64,000 nucleotides of DNA from Engraulis encrasicolus (lineage: Eukaryota; Chordata; Actinopteri; Clupeiformes; Engraulidae). The stretch is taken from contig NC_085875.1 of NCBI RefSeq assembly GCF_034702125.1, positions 43,275,770-43,339,769 on the forward strand, read 5' to 3'. Positions 15,412 through 58,913 of the stretch are shown in pieces. The translations under genes were made by a program, and so were the position numbers. Positions within the stretch are counted from its first letter, which is position 1; every line of letters starts with the position of its first letter. Under the pieces are notes generated by a model. It searched no databases and had not been told where the DNA came from. It worked only from the letters and a program-made list of their open reading frames with translations.

Positions 15412-15675
15412 GGGCCTCTGCACACCGGCTCCGACAAAGTGCGGCGCACTTTTGCTTCCGACAGAATTCGGACCCCAAACCCAATTTCACCCGAACATTG
15501 CATTGATAGTCAATGGGCGGCGCCGACAAAATAGAACTTGTCTCTAATTGCTATCCGACATCTGAGAATGTCCGCGGACATCGGCGCCAGTGTGCGTGGT
15601 TCTATTGAAAACAATGGAATCGAATTTTAGCTGAGCAGTGCGCCGCACTTTGTCGGAGCCGGATTGCGGAAGCCC
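15412..15675. mobile_element. PIF/Harbinger-like MITE, 264 bp
   Basis: Both ends carry inverted copies of GGCTCCGACAAAGTGCGGCG within longer GGGCNTC..-type termini. TTA trinucleotides flank it at 15409-15411 and 15676-15678. A 3-bp TTA/TAA duplication with GGGC-type termini fits PIF/Harbinger. The interior is CpG-rich and non-coding. Confidence 0.65.
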
Positions 15676-15685
15676 TTATGCTGTG

Positions 15686-15865
15686 TCTCAACTGCCGCAC
15701 TTGTGTCAGTGCACTGAAGTTAGTGCATAGTGCACACAGTGCACTGAGAACTTTAGTGCGTAGTGTCAAGGGAAAGTTTGGACTTTCAGTACACTGAATT
15801 TTCAACGTGAGCACCCTACGCACTGACACATAGTGCCCAAAGTGCACAAGTGCACCATTTGAGAC
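15686..15865. mobile_element. MITE-like inverted repeat, 180 bp
   Basis: Left end GTCTCAACTGCCGCACTTG and right end (reverse complement) GTCTCAAATGGTGCACTTG are inverted. The interior is made of repeated AGTGCAC/TAGTGC words. It sits about 10 bp from the Harbinger-like element. Confidence 0.6.
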
Positions 15866-16284
15866 TCACTCAAAATTATCCTCTCATTGAGGAAAAGTAC
15901 AGAGCATTGAGACTGAGTGGAAAATTGCAACTTCAGTGATGGTAACATGGTATTTCGAGGCAATATGGGAAGGCTGTTTTTAGGGTAATATAAAATGGTC
16001 CGATCTGGCCAATATTACCAAGCAAAATGTATTATACTGTATATTATTTAACATAATAAAGTGCTAATATAATTCTGATTGCTGGCATATTCGGCTACTA
16101 CAGCTGTAATATGGCACACAATAAAATTCGAAGCAGAGGAAATTCTGTGGGAAGGTCCCACGACCCACGACTGAGCTACTGAGCTAAAAACACAAATTAA
16201 GTAATTAATAGTTAATAAAATTAAAAACACACAGACCCTTACGGCTACAGAAATAATTAAATGCAATCTGGCCCCTGCTGTTTT
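15866..16284. other. Region below the KIZ stop codon
   Basis: AT-rich sequence that would be the KIZ 3' flank. Apart from the AATAAA at 16285-16290, I see no better polyadenylation signal close by. Confidence 0.4.
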
Positions 16285-16290
16285 TTTATT
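16285..16290 (-). terminator. Candidate polyadenylation signal for kiz
   Basis: AATAAA on the minus strand begins 13 nt after the stop codon at 16303. This would give a very short 3' UTR, so either the signal is not used or the true 3' end lies elsewhere. Confidence 0.35.
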
Positions 16291-16302
16291 TCCCATGTGT
16301 GT

Positions 16303-45703
<29,401 letters not shown>

Positions 45704-45790
45704 TGAATCTTCTTCACATCTAGCAGCTATCCCTGTTTTGACATCCGCGTATGCGTGTAACTGCTAGTGTGTAGTGGTGGTGGTGTTGCT

Positions 45791-45804
45791 GTTGCCATAC
45801 TAAC
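45791..45804. promoter_or_regulatory. RFX-type X-box in the kiz promoter
   Basis: GTTGCCATACTAAC has a perfect left half (GTTGCC), a 2-nt spacer and a right half matching five of six positions of RGYAAC. It lies about 90 bp upstream of the kiz ATG. RFX factors control centrosome and cilium genes through such sites. Confidence 0.5.
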
Positions 45805-48800
45805 GGTTACCCACAATTCCCCATTTGAAAACATTCACCATGTGGACTTGAAGCTGCTACGCGCTGCACGAGCCAAGCGGGCAGGGAGACGGGGAATTAT
45901 CCTTTTTTTTCCATATCTAGAATTCTCTAGTGAGATACAGCTAGAGGTAAACACATTTCCATGCAAATTTCCAATAATCTACTCAAATTTGGTAGAAGCT
46001 ACTGCTACATGTAGGCTAATGTATGTTTTTCTTTCCAAAATATGCCCCATTAGATGTCTAATTTGGGCTACATGGGAACCCCAACCAAATAATCTTAATA
46101 TTGCTTGCTGATATATCCCACAAATCAATAACACACATGCACCATAGACGATTATCGTAGAACGCACAGAAATATTGCTGTGTGTTGGACAGGGCTATAC
46201 GATTTCCCTCTCCAAATGAAATACCCCCTCTCTGAAGTTCAAAGATCAATCCCATTAGTCACATACATTTTTTGGGGGGGCAAATTACACTTAATTAGTT
46301 GCATAAAATGGATTAATTAGTGAAAATTAGGTCCTTCCTGTCCATGTAATTACTAAATTAACTCATAAATGTTAATTACTGCAAGTAGATTAAAATATGA
46401 TGATTATCCATGTTACCTGATGATGTTTCTGTGTAGAACTAGGTTACAGTTCGTTGCAAAAAGGCTAAAAATAGCTGTGTGCTGTGCTTTATAGTTAGTG
46501 AGTAGAGGGTCCTTATGAACTAAAATTTACAAAATATGAGCCAAAAGGCTTCAGTGTTCTGAATCTATTTAAATTTGTGCAATTGTGCCACTAAGAGTGC
46601 ACTACATGGAGTATCTAGGCCTAGTCTTTTCTTCTAAATCACATGATGGTGCTAAAAAGAATTGCACATTTCCCAGAAATATCAAGTCAGTGGAAAAACC
46701 ATGGTGGGATTTGGTGCCATTTATTCGAAAGATAAGTGTCTCTCAAGGCAGAGTAGGTGAGTGAAGGACTTTGTCAAGGATGCAGGGGTTAGACTGTTGG
46801 CTGCCAATCAAGATTTCGGCTTCCTCTACCACAGCCATCACGATTCTCATTCCCCCCTCTCATGCCTGGACAGCGACTTAGAGGAGTGGGACCTCATTTA
46901 TCGTTCCAAAGCTCCTTGTCTGACATTCTGCAGCAGCATTGGATGGAGGCTCAGCACTTCCCATTTAACCCCTTAAATTGCTGCGGCACAAAATTGCTGC
47001 GGCCGAATTTGAAACAACAAAGTTGCTGCTGGGCTGATTGTCCTTTTCCTGGTCTTATACTATTACTCTCTGTTCTAGCTGTGCAAAACAGGGTTTGTGA
47101 GGGAACTTTATTTCTTTCCATCGTTAATCATTACTGTCGGATTGTCTGTCATTTTATACTTCTAGCAAAAATATTATTATACATTACACTGTACATACGT
47201 CAAACAAAGCATGCACAAATGTAGTTCTGCAAACAATGTGCATGGCTTTTATTTGGCATATCAACATAACTTTTCTGAACTTTGTAGTAGGTGTAAAGTG
47301 ACTTCTTCAAGCCAGAATTTACAAGTCCAATGAGCTCATGTTGTAGTGTAGTGCTGTGCTATAGCTGGTGTTACACTCTGTTTATACTGTGTCTATAATG
47401 CTACGTGGTCCCAGCAGTCCAGAGATGCTGTAATAATTGCTAGCCCTCCAAATGCAGACCCTAATCAAGCAATTTCCCCAATTCCAGCCCCATCAAATTG
47501 CTCTTTAGCTGTTGAACCGCAGAGTTTTGCCGTGCCTTTCACATGCAAATGTCCTCCATTCAGGAGCTCTCTGTGCGGCTGTTTGTTGGAGGAATAAATC
47601 TCCTTGTTTGGCTCCTGCATGTATAATTGATATTGTTGCACGGCTCTTTGTTGCCTCTGCAGCGGAGTTGAAGGGCAGCGTTTCTGGCTGATGAAGAGGG
47701 TGATACACGAGGATGGCTGCGCCGGAGTTCAACCTCAACATGGAGGAAAGTTAGGATCAATCAATCATGTCCCTGCACATTATAGTTATTGGTGGCTGGC
47801 AGGAGTTTGTAGAATTGCTAAAAGATAAAACTTAAACATTGTACAGTTAGTTATTAATTGTTAAATGTAACAGTCTTAGGCTGTGGGGGTTGTGGTTGTG
47901 GTTTAGGTTGTGTTTTATCTGTTGAACAACGTTTACATAATCATCCATCCTAGTCTCAGCATTATGTCAGTTTGACCTGTGGTGATACTTAAAATGTTAG
48001 CTAAGAACAGACTGAGTTTCTGTGTTGAACAACATGAAAGGGAAACAAATTAAAGTCTTGGTAAATATCTTGACAAAAGGAGTCTCATATCTTTAAAGTT
48101 TCTATAGGAGCAATTAAATCCCACCCTGCTTCTTGTCCCTGTTAATTTACAACACGTCCATATTTTGTTATGATCCGTTCCTTCATGCAGCCCATTTGTC
48201 CTTTAGGTATTGTATGTTGGGTAATTGATATGGTTTAACAGAGGTCAGCATTTGCATATGAATTAACAGCTGTAAATGAAATTGAAATTCTAGGCACATT
48301 GCAAAAATGATTCCTTCAGACATTTGTTCCCGAGCGAGCCTTGCCAGGGCTACGTTTCAGCTGGAAACCAGTCAGAAACATCTGTGCCTTCAATAATTTG
48401 ATAAACAGCTTACAGCCTAGCAATAGCCACCAAATTATCTTCATGGAAGCTCCTCAGAGCAGCTTGGAAGGCTCAGTCTTTTATCTTGCTTTTGTTGCTG
48501 GTGTACGCATTTTGGTTTCCATGGCTGCATCTTGCTTCTTGTGGTTACCTTTTGAGCATCTAATGTAGATTTGAGAACACTTTATGGAGTTGGAAAAAAA
48601 AAAATCACCATGGCTTATTTGACACAATTGGTCAATAAAGGAATATTTTAGGTCCTGCATTTGTGGAATAAATTGCAGACATGAATATAGCATTTTCTTT
48701 GTTCATTAATACAAATATATTCCATTGCACAGTAAATATTGGCAATACAAAGTGCCACTATCAATAGACCCAAGAGGAATCATGTTGTAGCCTAATGCTC

Positions 48801-49415
48801 AATAAGAATACCGGTTCTGAGTACATTATTTGCTCTTTGCTCAAGAGAGGACCACTGAAAGTGCAAATGACATTAATTCATGCTTTACTCTGAATTTATT
48901 CTACATCAGAATATAAAAGCTCTCAAGTTCTCTGTGTTAATTCAATGGTCACTTGTTTATATAATTGGCTTATGCCATCAGGAACGTGAATTTAACCAAG
49001 CTTTTATCAACATTTACACAAATGGACACTTGTAGTCAGCATCATCCAGGGTTCATTTTGACGCATGTGCAGACATAAAGGTTTTTTTTCAACTCAAATG
49101 ATCACACAAAGGGGTGAATTTCTACTAGGCATTGTAGTATAAACAGTCCAGTATTTTTGTTTCAAATATAGCCTATAACACCAATACCTTCTGCATACCA
49201 TTTTGTGCTCTACAAATGTTTACATTTACATGGAAATAAAATGTAGGCTTTGTTCTACAATTATGCAGGGATTGTTTATTGTCTATTAATAGACATTGGA
49301 AGGGTTTAAGAGATAATTTATAAATGCATACACATTACATTACATTTTACACTATTGAACATGCATCACTCAGACATGCGTGGACTGGAAACAACACTCA
49401 CACAGTTTTACAGGC
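45805..49415. other. Non-coding region upstream of kiz
   Basis: No gene recognised. Two quiet blocks carry perfect POU octamers: ATGCAAAT at 47543-47550 inside 47440-47760, and its reverse complement ATTTGCAT at 48250-48257 next to AATTAAC. They look like conserved regulatory elements by composition only. Confidence 0.35.
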
Positions 49416-49533
<118 letters not shown>

Positions 49534-49703
49534 CGAAAGAGCGAGTGTGTGTGTGCGCGAGTGAGTGTGTGCGAGTGTGAGTGTGTGAAAGAGAGAGGGA
49601 GTGAGAGAACAGACAGAAGGAATTTATTCATATGTGCATATGTGTTTGTGTGTGCCTGTGTGCATGTATGTCTCCTGGTTTGAGGTTGAGTGGTATGTGT
49701 ACA

Positions 49704-49707
<4 letters not shown>

Positions 49708-49798
<91 letters not shown>
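49708..49798. repeat. (TG)n microsatellite
   Basis: Uninterrupted TG repeat. Confidence 0.97.
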
Positions 49799-49799
<1 letters not shown>

Positions 49800-51450
49800 A
49801 GAGGAAGCAATTAGTTAAGTGCTGTCAAGTGGATAAAAAGGTGCACAATCCTCTCTTTTTTAATTTGTAGCAAGGAAAGTTAATAAAGTAACATGGAGTG
49901 GAGCTTGATGAGAGTGAGTTTCTGAAAGCTTTTCTTCAGCGCTCCAAGATTAAGGAGGGGGAATTGGACACAGCCTGTCTCAGACACAAAATGTCAAGAC
50001 GCTGTCACCCCTGCCAGTGACAGTAATTGTTCTACTTTTATAAAGAGGATTCAAAGTTGACTAGTACGTGGTTCATACATTTTGAATTGCAGTGCAGGCA
50101 GGCAGTGGAGACTGCGACAGGCATCTAATTTCAAAACAACACATTCTGTAAGGACAGCCATCTTATCGTGGGGTAATTATCAAAGGTAATTTCTAATGCC
50201 TTTTGACAACACGCTCCAGCGAATGTAAAGCAGCTTAATTGAACTTAATTGATCTGAATTGAAAGTACTCCGTTAAAAGCATGCGGTGTCACCGTCAGCT
50301 AACCTGCTTTTGAAATCTGTCTGAAAACATAGAGGTGTGAAAGCTACCCATTATAACGGAGAGTAAAAAAAAAAACATGAAAAGGAAGATATTTTTTCCA
50401 AACAATGCACAATATTGTCATGCCTAAATGGGATATTGATTTCATCTTTTCATTCAGTGTTTTTTGTTTCGATTTTGAAGTTCATTTTTTAATGGGGTGA
50501 ATAAATCAGCCTACTAAAGCCTCAATTAAGTTTATAGCTGCCACCGTTGTGAACACTGTCTCTACTGCTGAAACTTTCAGGTAGATATTAATGCAGGAAA
50601 CTAATATCCACCCTGGGGCCAATTAACAAATTACTGTGTATTAAGTTAAACAAATTAGTCTTGTGTTCATAATTCTATGTCATTATAACTGTAGAAGATA
50701 CGAATCCTCAAAACAAAAAAAGTTATAAAAAAAAAAAACATATCCAGTACTTAAATGCATACTGTATGACATAGACCGTCACAGCATGGCTATAGTTGTG
50801 TGTGTTTCCCAATGCTATGTGGCATGCAATGTCTTGGTGTGCCACAAAGCCCTTTTCCCAGATACATGACATTTCCATTTTGAATGTTAAATAAATAATC
50901 CAATACAGCACTGACTTCCCCGTCGACTACAAGGCATGAGGTCGGAGGACAGAGGAAAGGACACAAGTTCAGGAGGATCATGCCCTCTTTGTCACCTTTG
51001 ACCTCTTATAGGTACACGTTTTAACTGATTGACCAAGAACAAAAACAAGCTGAGCAGAATATAAATTACTGATTACACCGTATATTTATAATTTTACAAT
51101 ACATTTATCAATATTTCTAATTACTGGATTATTGGATATAGTGCAATAACACGATAGCAACCTTGTAATAGTGATTTAACAACACAACAAAACAAGCCTT
51201 CAATGATACCATGTCAGTGGTCATGTAATTGGTGTTGATCTAGGAAAAGTTTGGATTCTATCATGACATGCCAGCCCTGCAGCAACAGCAACAGGATGTA
51301 AGCCAACTTACAGTTTCCATTGGCGGTCTTGTGCTTGGCACTACACATGTCATCCACGTAGCTAACTTTAGCACCTATTGTCCTATTTACAAAGCAAACA
51401 CAAAGCTTAACACAAGTGCATTTTACAAGTGATCAGCATGCCACAACACT
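49799..51450. other. Non-coding region, possible conserved elements
   Basis: Long stretch almost free of simple repeats with many TTAATTG/CAATTAA words, especially 50160-50260 and 50510-50660. Such composition is typical of homeodomain-rich regulatory DNA. No exon recognised. Confidence 0.35.
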
Positions 51451-51570
<120 letters not shown>

Positions 51571-51974
51571 ACTTTTCAGCCCTGTCCTCTTTAAAGCCTA
51601 CAAATGCTGTATCACTGCATTCAGATATCTATTCTCTCTCTCTCTCTCTCTCTCTCTCGCTCTCATGGTCGGGTCTTGAGTGCTGTCTGGCCAGACAATC
51701 GTGTGCAGTGTGCGTCCATGGCACAAAGGGCTCACAAGTGAACAGTGCGCTTGTTGTTTCGGTGCTTGTGGTGCTGGCGGGCCCCGGATGCGTGATTCAT
51801 CACACCAAAGCGAGTGGCCGCGTTTTGTGTCAATCTGTTTACACAAGAGGACAGGAGTGGGGAATGGGGAGAGATGGCCTCCACTGGAGAGAGGAAGGAC
51901 TTGTACAGTGTATGTACATACAGTGCATATGTACTGTGTACAGGGCCACTCAGATGCTGACAAACAGACACACT

Positions 51975-52507
<533 letters not shown>

Positions 52508-52511
52508 TTAA

Positions 52512-52922
52512 AGGACCAGTTCAGTCCATTTCAACATGCAGTTGTAATGCTCACACTACCCTGGACTTGTCAGTACCTGAGTTTTTTTTTTTTTCTTCTT
52601 CAGCCTTTTCCGAGATCTTGGTCATTGTAATGGGGGCAGCGCTTTGTTTACATTTCAAAAAAACATGTTTATTTATTCCCAAAAACATCCGAAAGGTTAT
52701 AGGCTACAACATCAGCAAACTAGCAAAAAGTGGTACCTTTTGGGAAAATATTTGGAGTAGGCCTATGTTCATTAAAAAAAAAAGTAAACAAACGCCGCCC
52801 CCATTAGAATAGCTCATATCTCGGAAAGGGGTTAGCCGAAAAATGTGGCATCACGGGGTACTGACAAGTCAAGGGTAGTGTGAGCAATACAACAGCATAT
52901 CGAAATTGACTGAACTGGTCCT
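52512..52922. mobile_element. TTAA-flanked element with long (about 70-bp) TIRs
   Basis: TTAA at 52508-52511 and 52923-52926. The first roughly 70 bases, starting AGGACCAGTTCAGTC, match the reverse complement of 52853-52922 with few mismatches. Interior non-coding. Confidence 0.85.
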
Positions 52923-52963
52923 TTAAAGGCATACACTGTCCAATCACAGCACTCACCTTTAGG

Positions 52964-53450
52964 TAGGTTTGGGTATTGGCAAGGGGTTCACGATTCAATG
53001 TGCATCACGATACACATGCCACGATACAATACTATCACGATGCATTGTGATACATGTATAAATACGAAATGAAACTGAAGTATTATAGGCTGGTCAGTAC
53101 CAGGCTATGATTGATTGTGATGTATTGTGATATTTACCTCATTAATTTAATTTCCTCACCTTTGGCAACATTATACTATAAAAATCTAAATAAAAACTAT
53201 GGTAGTTTATATGTAGAATAGGTTGGAAAAGGCTGATAATGAAGTTTAATAATAATGTTTCAAAATAATAATGATGATTATTTCAAACTTGGGAGCACTA
53301 TCACATCATATCATGTGGATGTTTTCTAGACTAAAGGGTAACAGAACTTTGAAAGGACACATCACGATACTGCGTCCTTGTATCACGATACAGTATCGTG
53401 ACCACGTATCATGATTAATCACCATTCGATTCAATATCGTCACAGCCCTA
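52964..53450. mobile_element. MITE, 487 bp, perfect 8-bp target duplication
   Basis: CCTTTAGG flanks both sides (52956-52963 and 53451-53458). Ends TAGGTTTGGGTATTGG and (reverse complement) TAGGGCTGTGACGATA are diverged inverted repeats. The interior has many ATCACGATAC/GTATCGTG words. The 8-bp duplication suggests hAT. Confidence 0.8.
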
Positions 53451-53772
53451 CCTTTAGGTCTGCCAGTCTTGTAGTCAGCGGGCACCACTGTGATCCTGGA
53501 TCCCACATCAAATGCTTGTGCTGTTCGATTGTTGCTTGGAAAACTATGTTACAGTTACATGTTGTCATTCTTTATTGAGGAGTGTAGCTGTTTCATACAC
53601 ATACACTAATACAGTAATACAGTAATACAGTAATTGTATGTATGCAATAAACACAGAAGTAGTTTTCATGTATATATTTCTTTAAATATGTTATGACCAT
53701 AAATAAGCGGTTCACACTTATATTGTGTTGTTATAGCAAATGTTATGAACTCTCACCAATTTGTCTTAAAGA

Positions 53773-53774
<2 letters not shown>

Positions 53775-53862
<88 letters not shown>

Positions 53863-53866
53863 GTGT
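53775..53866. repeat. (TG)n microsatellite
   Basis: Nearly uninterrupted TG repeat. Confidence 0.97.
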
Positions 53867-54742
53867 TTGTAGGTCAAATTGTTAGAGTGTGGATGGCCCA
53901 TTTGACTTCATGACCTCTCCTCTGAAATGTCACGTGGCATATCAGCTCAACAACGGCAGGAAGAAGGTACTTATTTTGTTGTTGCAGCATGTGTGTGTTT
54001 GTGGGTGTGTGGGTGTGTGGTGGATGTCTGTGCGTGCCTGCATATGACACGAAGCCCATTCTTCTTACTTCTCATTCTCACTCACGCAAAAAGAGGTCAG
54101 GCCACAGGCTGACACCCGGGCCCCCTGGAAATTGTGCTTATGGGAGCTTTTGTCTCCCAGGCCAAATTATCCTCCAATTCACCTGTCACTGTTGGCAACT
54201 CCATCTGTGGCAGGCTGGCTGGCAGGCAGGCAAGCTAGGCAGCTGGGGGGATCTGTACAAGCCGTGCCCCGCACCGCACCGCATCCTCCATCTGCATTAA
54301 GCCATCACAGTTATATAAGGCAGGCTCATAGGCATGATGAACTCTGTCACCGCCACCCGCCTCAACCGCCAGTCCCTGCTCCAATATCCTTATGACTTTG
54401 CATGCATATTGATTGCAAATTGTGTGCACTGGCGTGTGTATGTATGTGTGCTGCTGGTGAGAGCTAGAGAGAGAGAGAGAGAGAGAGAGGAGTGAATGAA
54501 AGATGGGGAAAGAGAGACTATCGGGAGTGCGGTGGGGGGTTGCTGAGGAGAGAAAGGCTGGGTGCTTAGTTTTTATTTCCACGAGGAGAAGGGGGATTGG
54601 TGTTTCTCTGCGGCTGATTAGAAAGCTCATGCATAGGAAATCACGCCGCCGGCCCCGCACGGCACAGCGCGCTTCCTCCCCATCTGCCCGCGGTGCAGGT
54701 GAAAACAATTTACACATTGGCGGACTAATGGATACATTCATA
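53867..54742. other. Non-coding sequence with possible conserved stretch
   Basis: A GGCAGGCTGGCTGGCAGGCAGG-like tandem occurs near 54210. 54580-54735 is a quiet GC-richer block. No exon recognised. Confidence 0.35.
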
Positions 54743-54769
54743 GGGGATGGGGAGAAGGAGGGGAGAGAA

Positions 54770-54826
<57 letters not shown>

Positions 54827-55795
54827 GGGCGGAGAGCAACAGACAGACAAGGAGAAGAGATGGGAGAGAGGGAGAGTGGCTGGAGAGAGGTGAGAGAGAA
54901 GGGGAAAGGAGGGGAGATGGAGTACTGAAGAGAGGCAGAGAGAGGGAAAGGAGAGACTGGAGCGAGAGAGAAGCCAGAGGAGAGATGGTGAGGGAGGGAG
55001 AGAGAGAGAGGGTAGAGGGAAATGGGAAAACAGGAATCAAGGAGTATGAGAGACAGGGTAGGTAGAGGAGGAATGGAGAGAGAAAAGAGGGGGGGGAGTG
55101 AGGCAGTGAAGAACAGGAGAGAGGGAGAGGGATCTGAGGAGATTGGGAACGAGAGACAGAAGAGGGACAACGGGAATAGGAGTGAAAGGAGGAGAGAATG
55201 GGTGACAGAAAAGAAGAAGAGAATGGGTGACAGAAAAAAAGATGGAGAGGGGTTCGAAGAGAAAAGCAGTGGAGAGAACGGGACAGAGGAGGATGGACAG
55301 AGAAGGGACGGCAAGGAAAGAGGAGAGAGCAGGAAAGAGGGTTGATGGGCAAAGGGAGAGCGGGAGCCGGAGTTGGCGAAGATAGAGCAGGAGAGGGGGA
55401 TAGAGAAAGGAGAAAGAGGAGCTCAGGAAAAAAAGGCTGATGGAGGCAAAGGGAGAGTGGGAGCATCGGGAGTGAGAGAGGGGGAAGAGGAGGACAGAAA
55501 AAGGTTTTGAGGAGTGAGCAGAAAAGAGGGGGATAGAGAACGGACAGAAAGAAGCAGGAAAGAGAGCAGCATAGAGGAAAGGGTAGAAAAGAGGTTGGAT
55601 AGAGGCAAAGTGGGAGAGAGAGGAGAGAGCAGGGAAAGAGGGCTGACACAGGCGAAGGGACAGCAAGGAGCAGGTGTGTGTGTGTGTGAGAGAGAGGGGG
55701 GAGAGAGAGGAGAGAGCAGAAAAGAGGGGGATAGAGAAGGCAGAGTGGGTGCAGGAGTGGGGGAGAGGGAGGGAGGGAGGGATGGGAGGCGATAA
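54743..55795. repeat. Polypurine tract of about 1 kb
   Basis: The plus strand is overwhelmingly A and G throughout, as GAGA arrays (54774-54823) and irregular GGAGAG/GAAAGG words with rare pyrimidines. Repeated units such as GAACGGGACAGA and GGAGAGAGCAGGAAAGAG recur. The 264-, 359- and 526-codon minus-strand frames are its Ser/Leu/Pro-rich translation, not genes. Confidence 0.9.
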
Positions 55796-56267
55796 TGGGT
55801 GTGGGCCAATGCAGGCCAGTGGCCTGGTCACGCGACCGCGGCAGATAGCAACGTATCAGATAACATCTAATCGCCAGGGTCTCGGCTAATGAGTGCGGTC
55901 GTGGCCCCGCTGCCGCCGGCTTTTGGCCCGCACTAAAGACACTCGTAAACAATTCAGCTCGGCTCCTCTCCTCTCCACGCCATTCGCCATCATCCCCAAA
56001 CATGGCGGTAATACTATGTTGATTCAGCAGGTAATGAGAGGGGATCCCAGAATCAATACCCCCTGGCTGCACGCACACCCATTTACACACAGATGCAGGC
56101 ACAGATACATGTAAACACACACACACACACACATACATGCACACAAGGAAGCACACACATATGAAGACATAGATATTACGTGCACATGCACACACACACA
56201 CAAGTGCATGTACACACACACAAGCACACACACACACAAACGCAGACACATACACACCTTCACACGT
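55796..56267. other. Non-coding block, possible conserved stretch, then CA-rich
   Basis: 55810-56050 is unique-looking with GATAACATCTAATCGCC-like words; after 56090 it becomes an irregular CA-rich tract. Confidence 0.35.
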
Positions 56268-56293
56268 ACACACACACACACACACACACACAC
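56268..56293. repeat. (CA)n microsatellite
   Basis: Pure CA end of an irregular CA-rich tract starting near 56110. Confidence 0.9.
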
Positions 56294-58137
<1,844 letters not shown>

Positions 58138-58300
58138 GGTGCTAAGCCCCCCACATTTGGGCTTACATTGCCCACAGGGACCGTTTTGAGTCTGGCCGGG
58201 GTCATTTCCCGGCCCTGCCCCATCTCTCTCTCCCAATCATTTCCTGTCTACTCTCACACTGTCCTGTAATAAAGCCCCCCCCCAAAAAAATAAAAAAAAT
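58138..58300 (+). mobile_element. tRNA-derived SINE, second copy
   Basis: Same body as 43560-43735 (GCTAAGCCCCCCACATTTGG, then CATTTCCTGTCTNCTCTCAC), with a more degenerate B-box and an A-rich tail. Same orientation. Confidence 0.75.
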
Positions 58301-58510
58301 AAAAATAAATGATCACCCACTATATAATAAGATCAATGGACCTCCCCACCTCACCTGGCGCTTCTGTGTAGACGAGTTAAACATATGGCTTGTGGTCTCT
58401 GGATGGATTCGTTTCTGCCTCCAAGGAGCTCGTCGTGGGGGAACTTCTGAAACTCCATTCTGTGACAAATATGCCGAAGCTATCTCAGCAGTCTGGTGGC
58501 CTCTTAGCTG

Positions 58511-58536
58511 CCCCCCCCCCCCCCCCCCCCCCCCCC
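58511..58536. repeat. (C)26 homopolymer
   Basis: Uninterrupted run of 26 C, unusual in this AT-leaning region and liable to length error. Confidence 0.9.
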
Positions 58537-58696
58537 ATCCCCATTCCCTCTTGCGGAGGCCTGCGCTCAGGGACACCCCGCGGCTGCCATCAAACCAGGC
58601 TGCTAACCTTGGGAGGGAGCTGGCTGGTGGTAGCAGTGATGATGACGGTTTATAAGCCACATTGTGGCCACCGCAGTACCTTCCCATCGGGAGCTC

Positions 58697-58700
<4 letters not shown>

Positions 58701-58758
<58 letters not shown>
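58701..58758. repeat. (CT)n microsatellite
   Basis: Uninterrupted CT repeat. Confidence 0.96.
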
Positions 58759-58762
<4 letters not shown>

Positions 58763-58848
58763 GCTCCTTCAATTTCCCGGGGATTATCAACAACAAAGCG
58801 TTTCCACCAGATGTGCAAACTTTCCCTCCTTTCCCCCTGCTCTTCCTA

Positions 58849-58853
<5 letters not shown>

Positions 58854-58907
<54 letters not shown>
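58854..58907. repeat. (CT)n microsatellite
   Basis: Uninterrupted CT repeat, about 100 bp after the previous one. Confidence 0.96.

Positions 58908-58913
<6 letters not shown>

Noticed and set aside
14631..15503. Overlapping frames of 105-164 codons on both strands
   Set aside because: They coincide with a dispersed repeat and lack splice borders; only a small part (15116-15168) is kept as a weak candidate kiz exon.
46761..47224. Plus-strand frames of 71 and 120 codons upstream of kiz
   Set aside because: No domain, no splice sites in frame and no similarity to a known neighbour gene.
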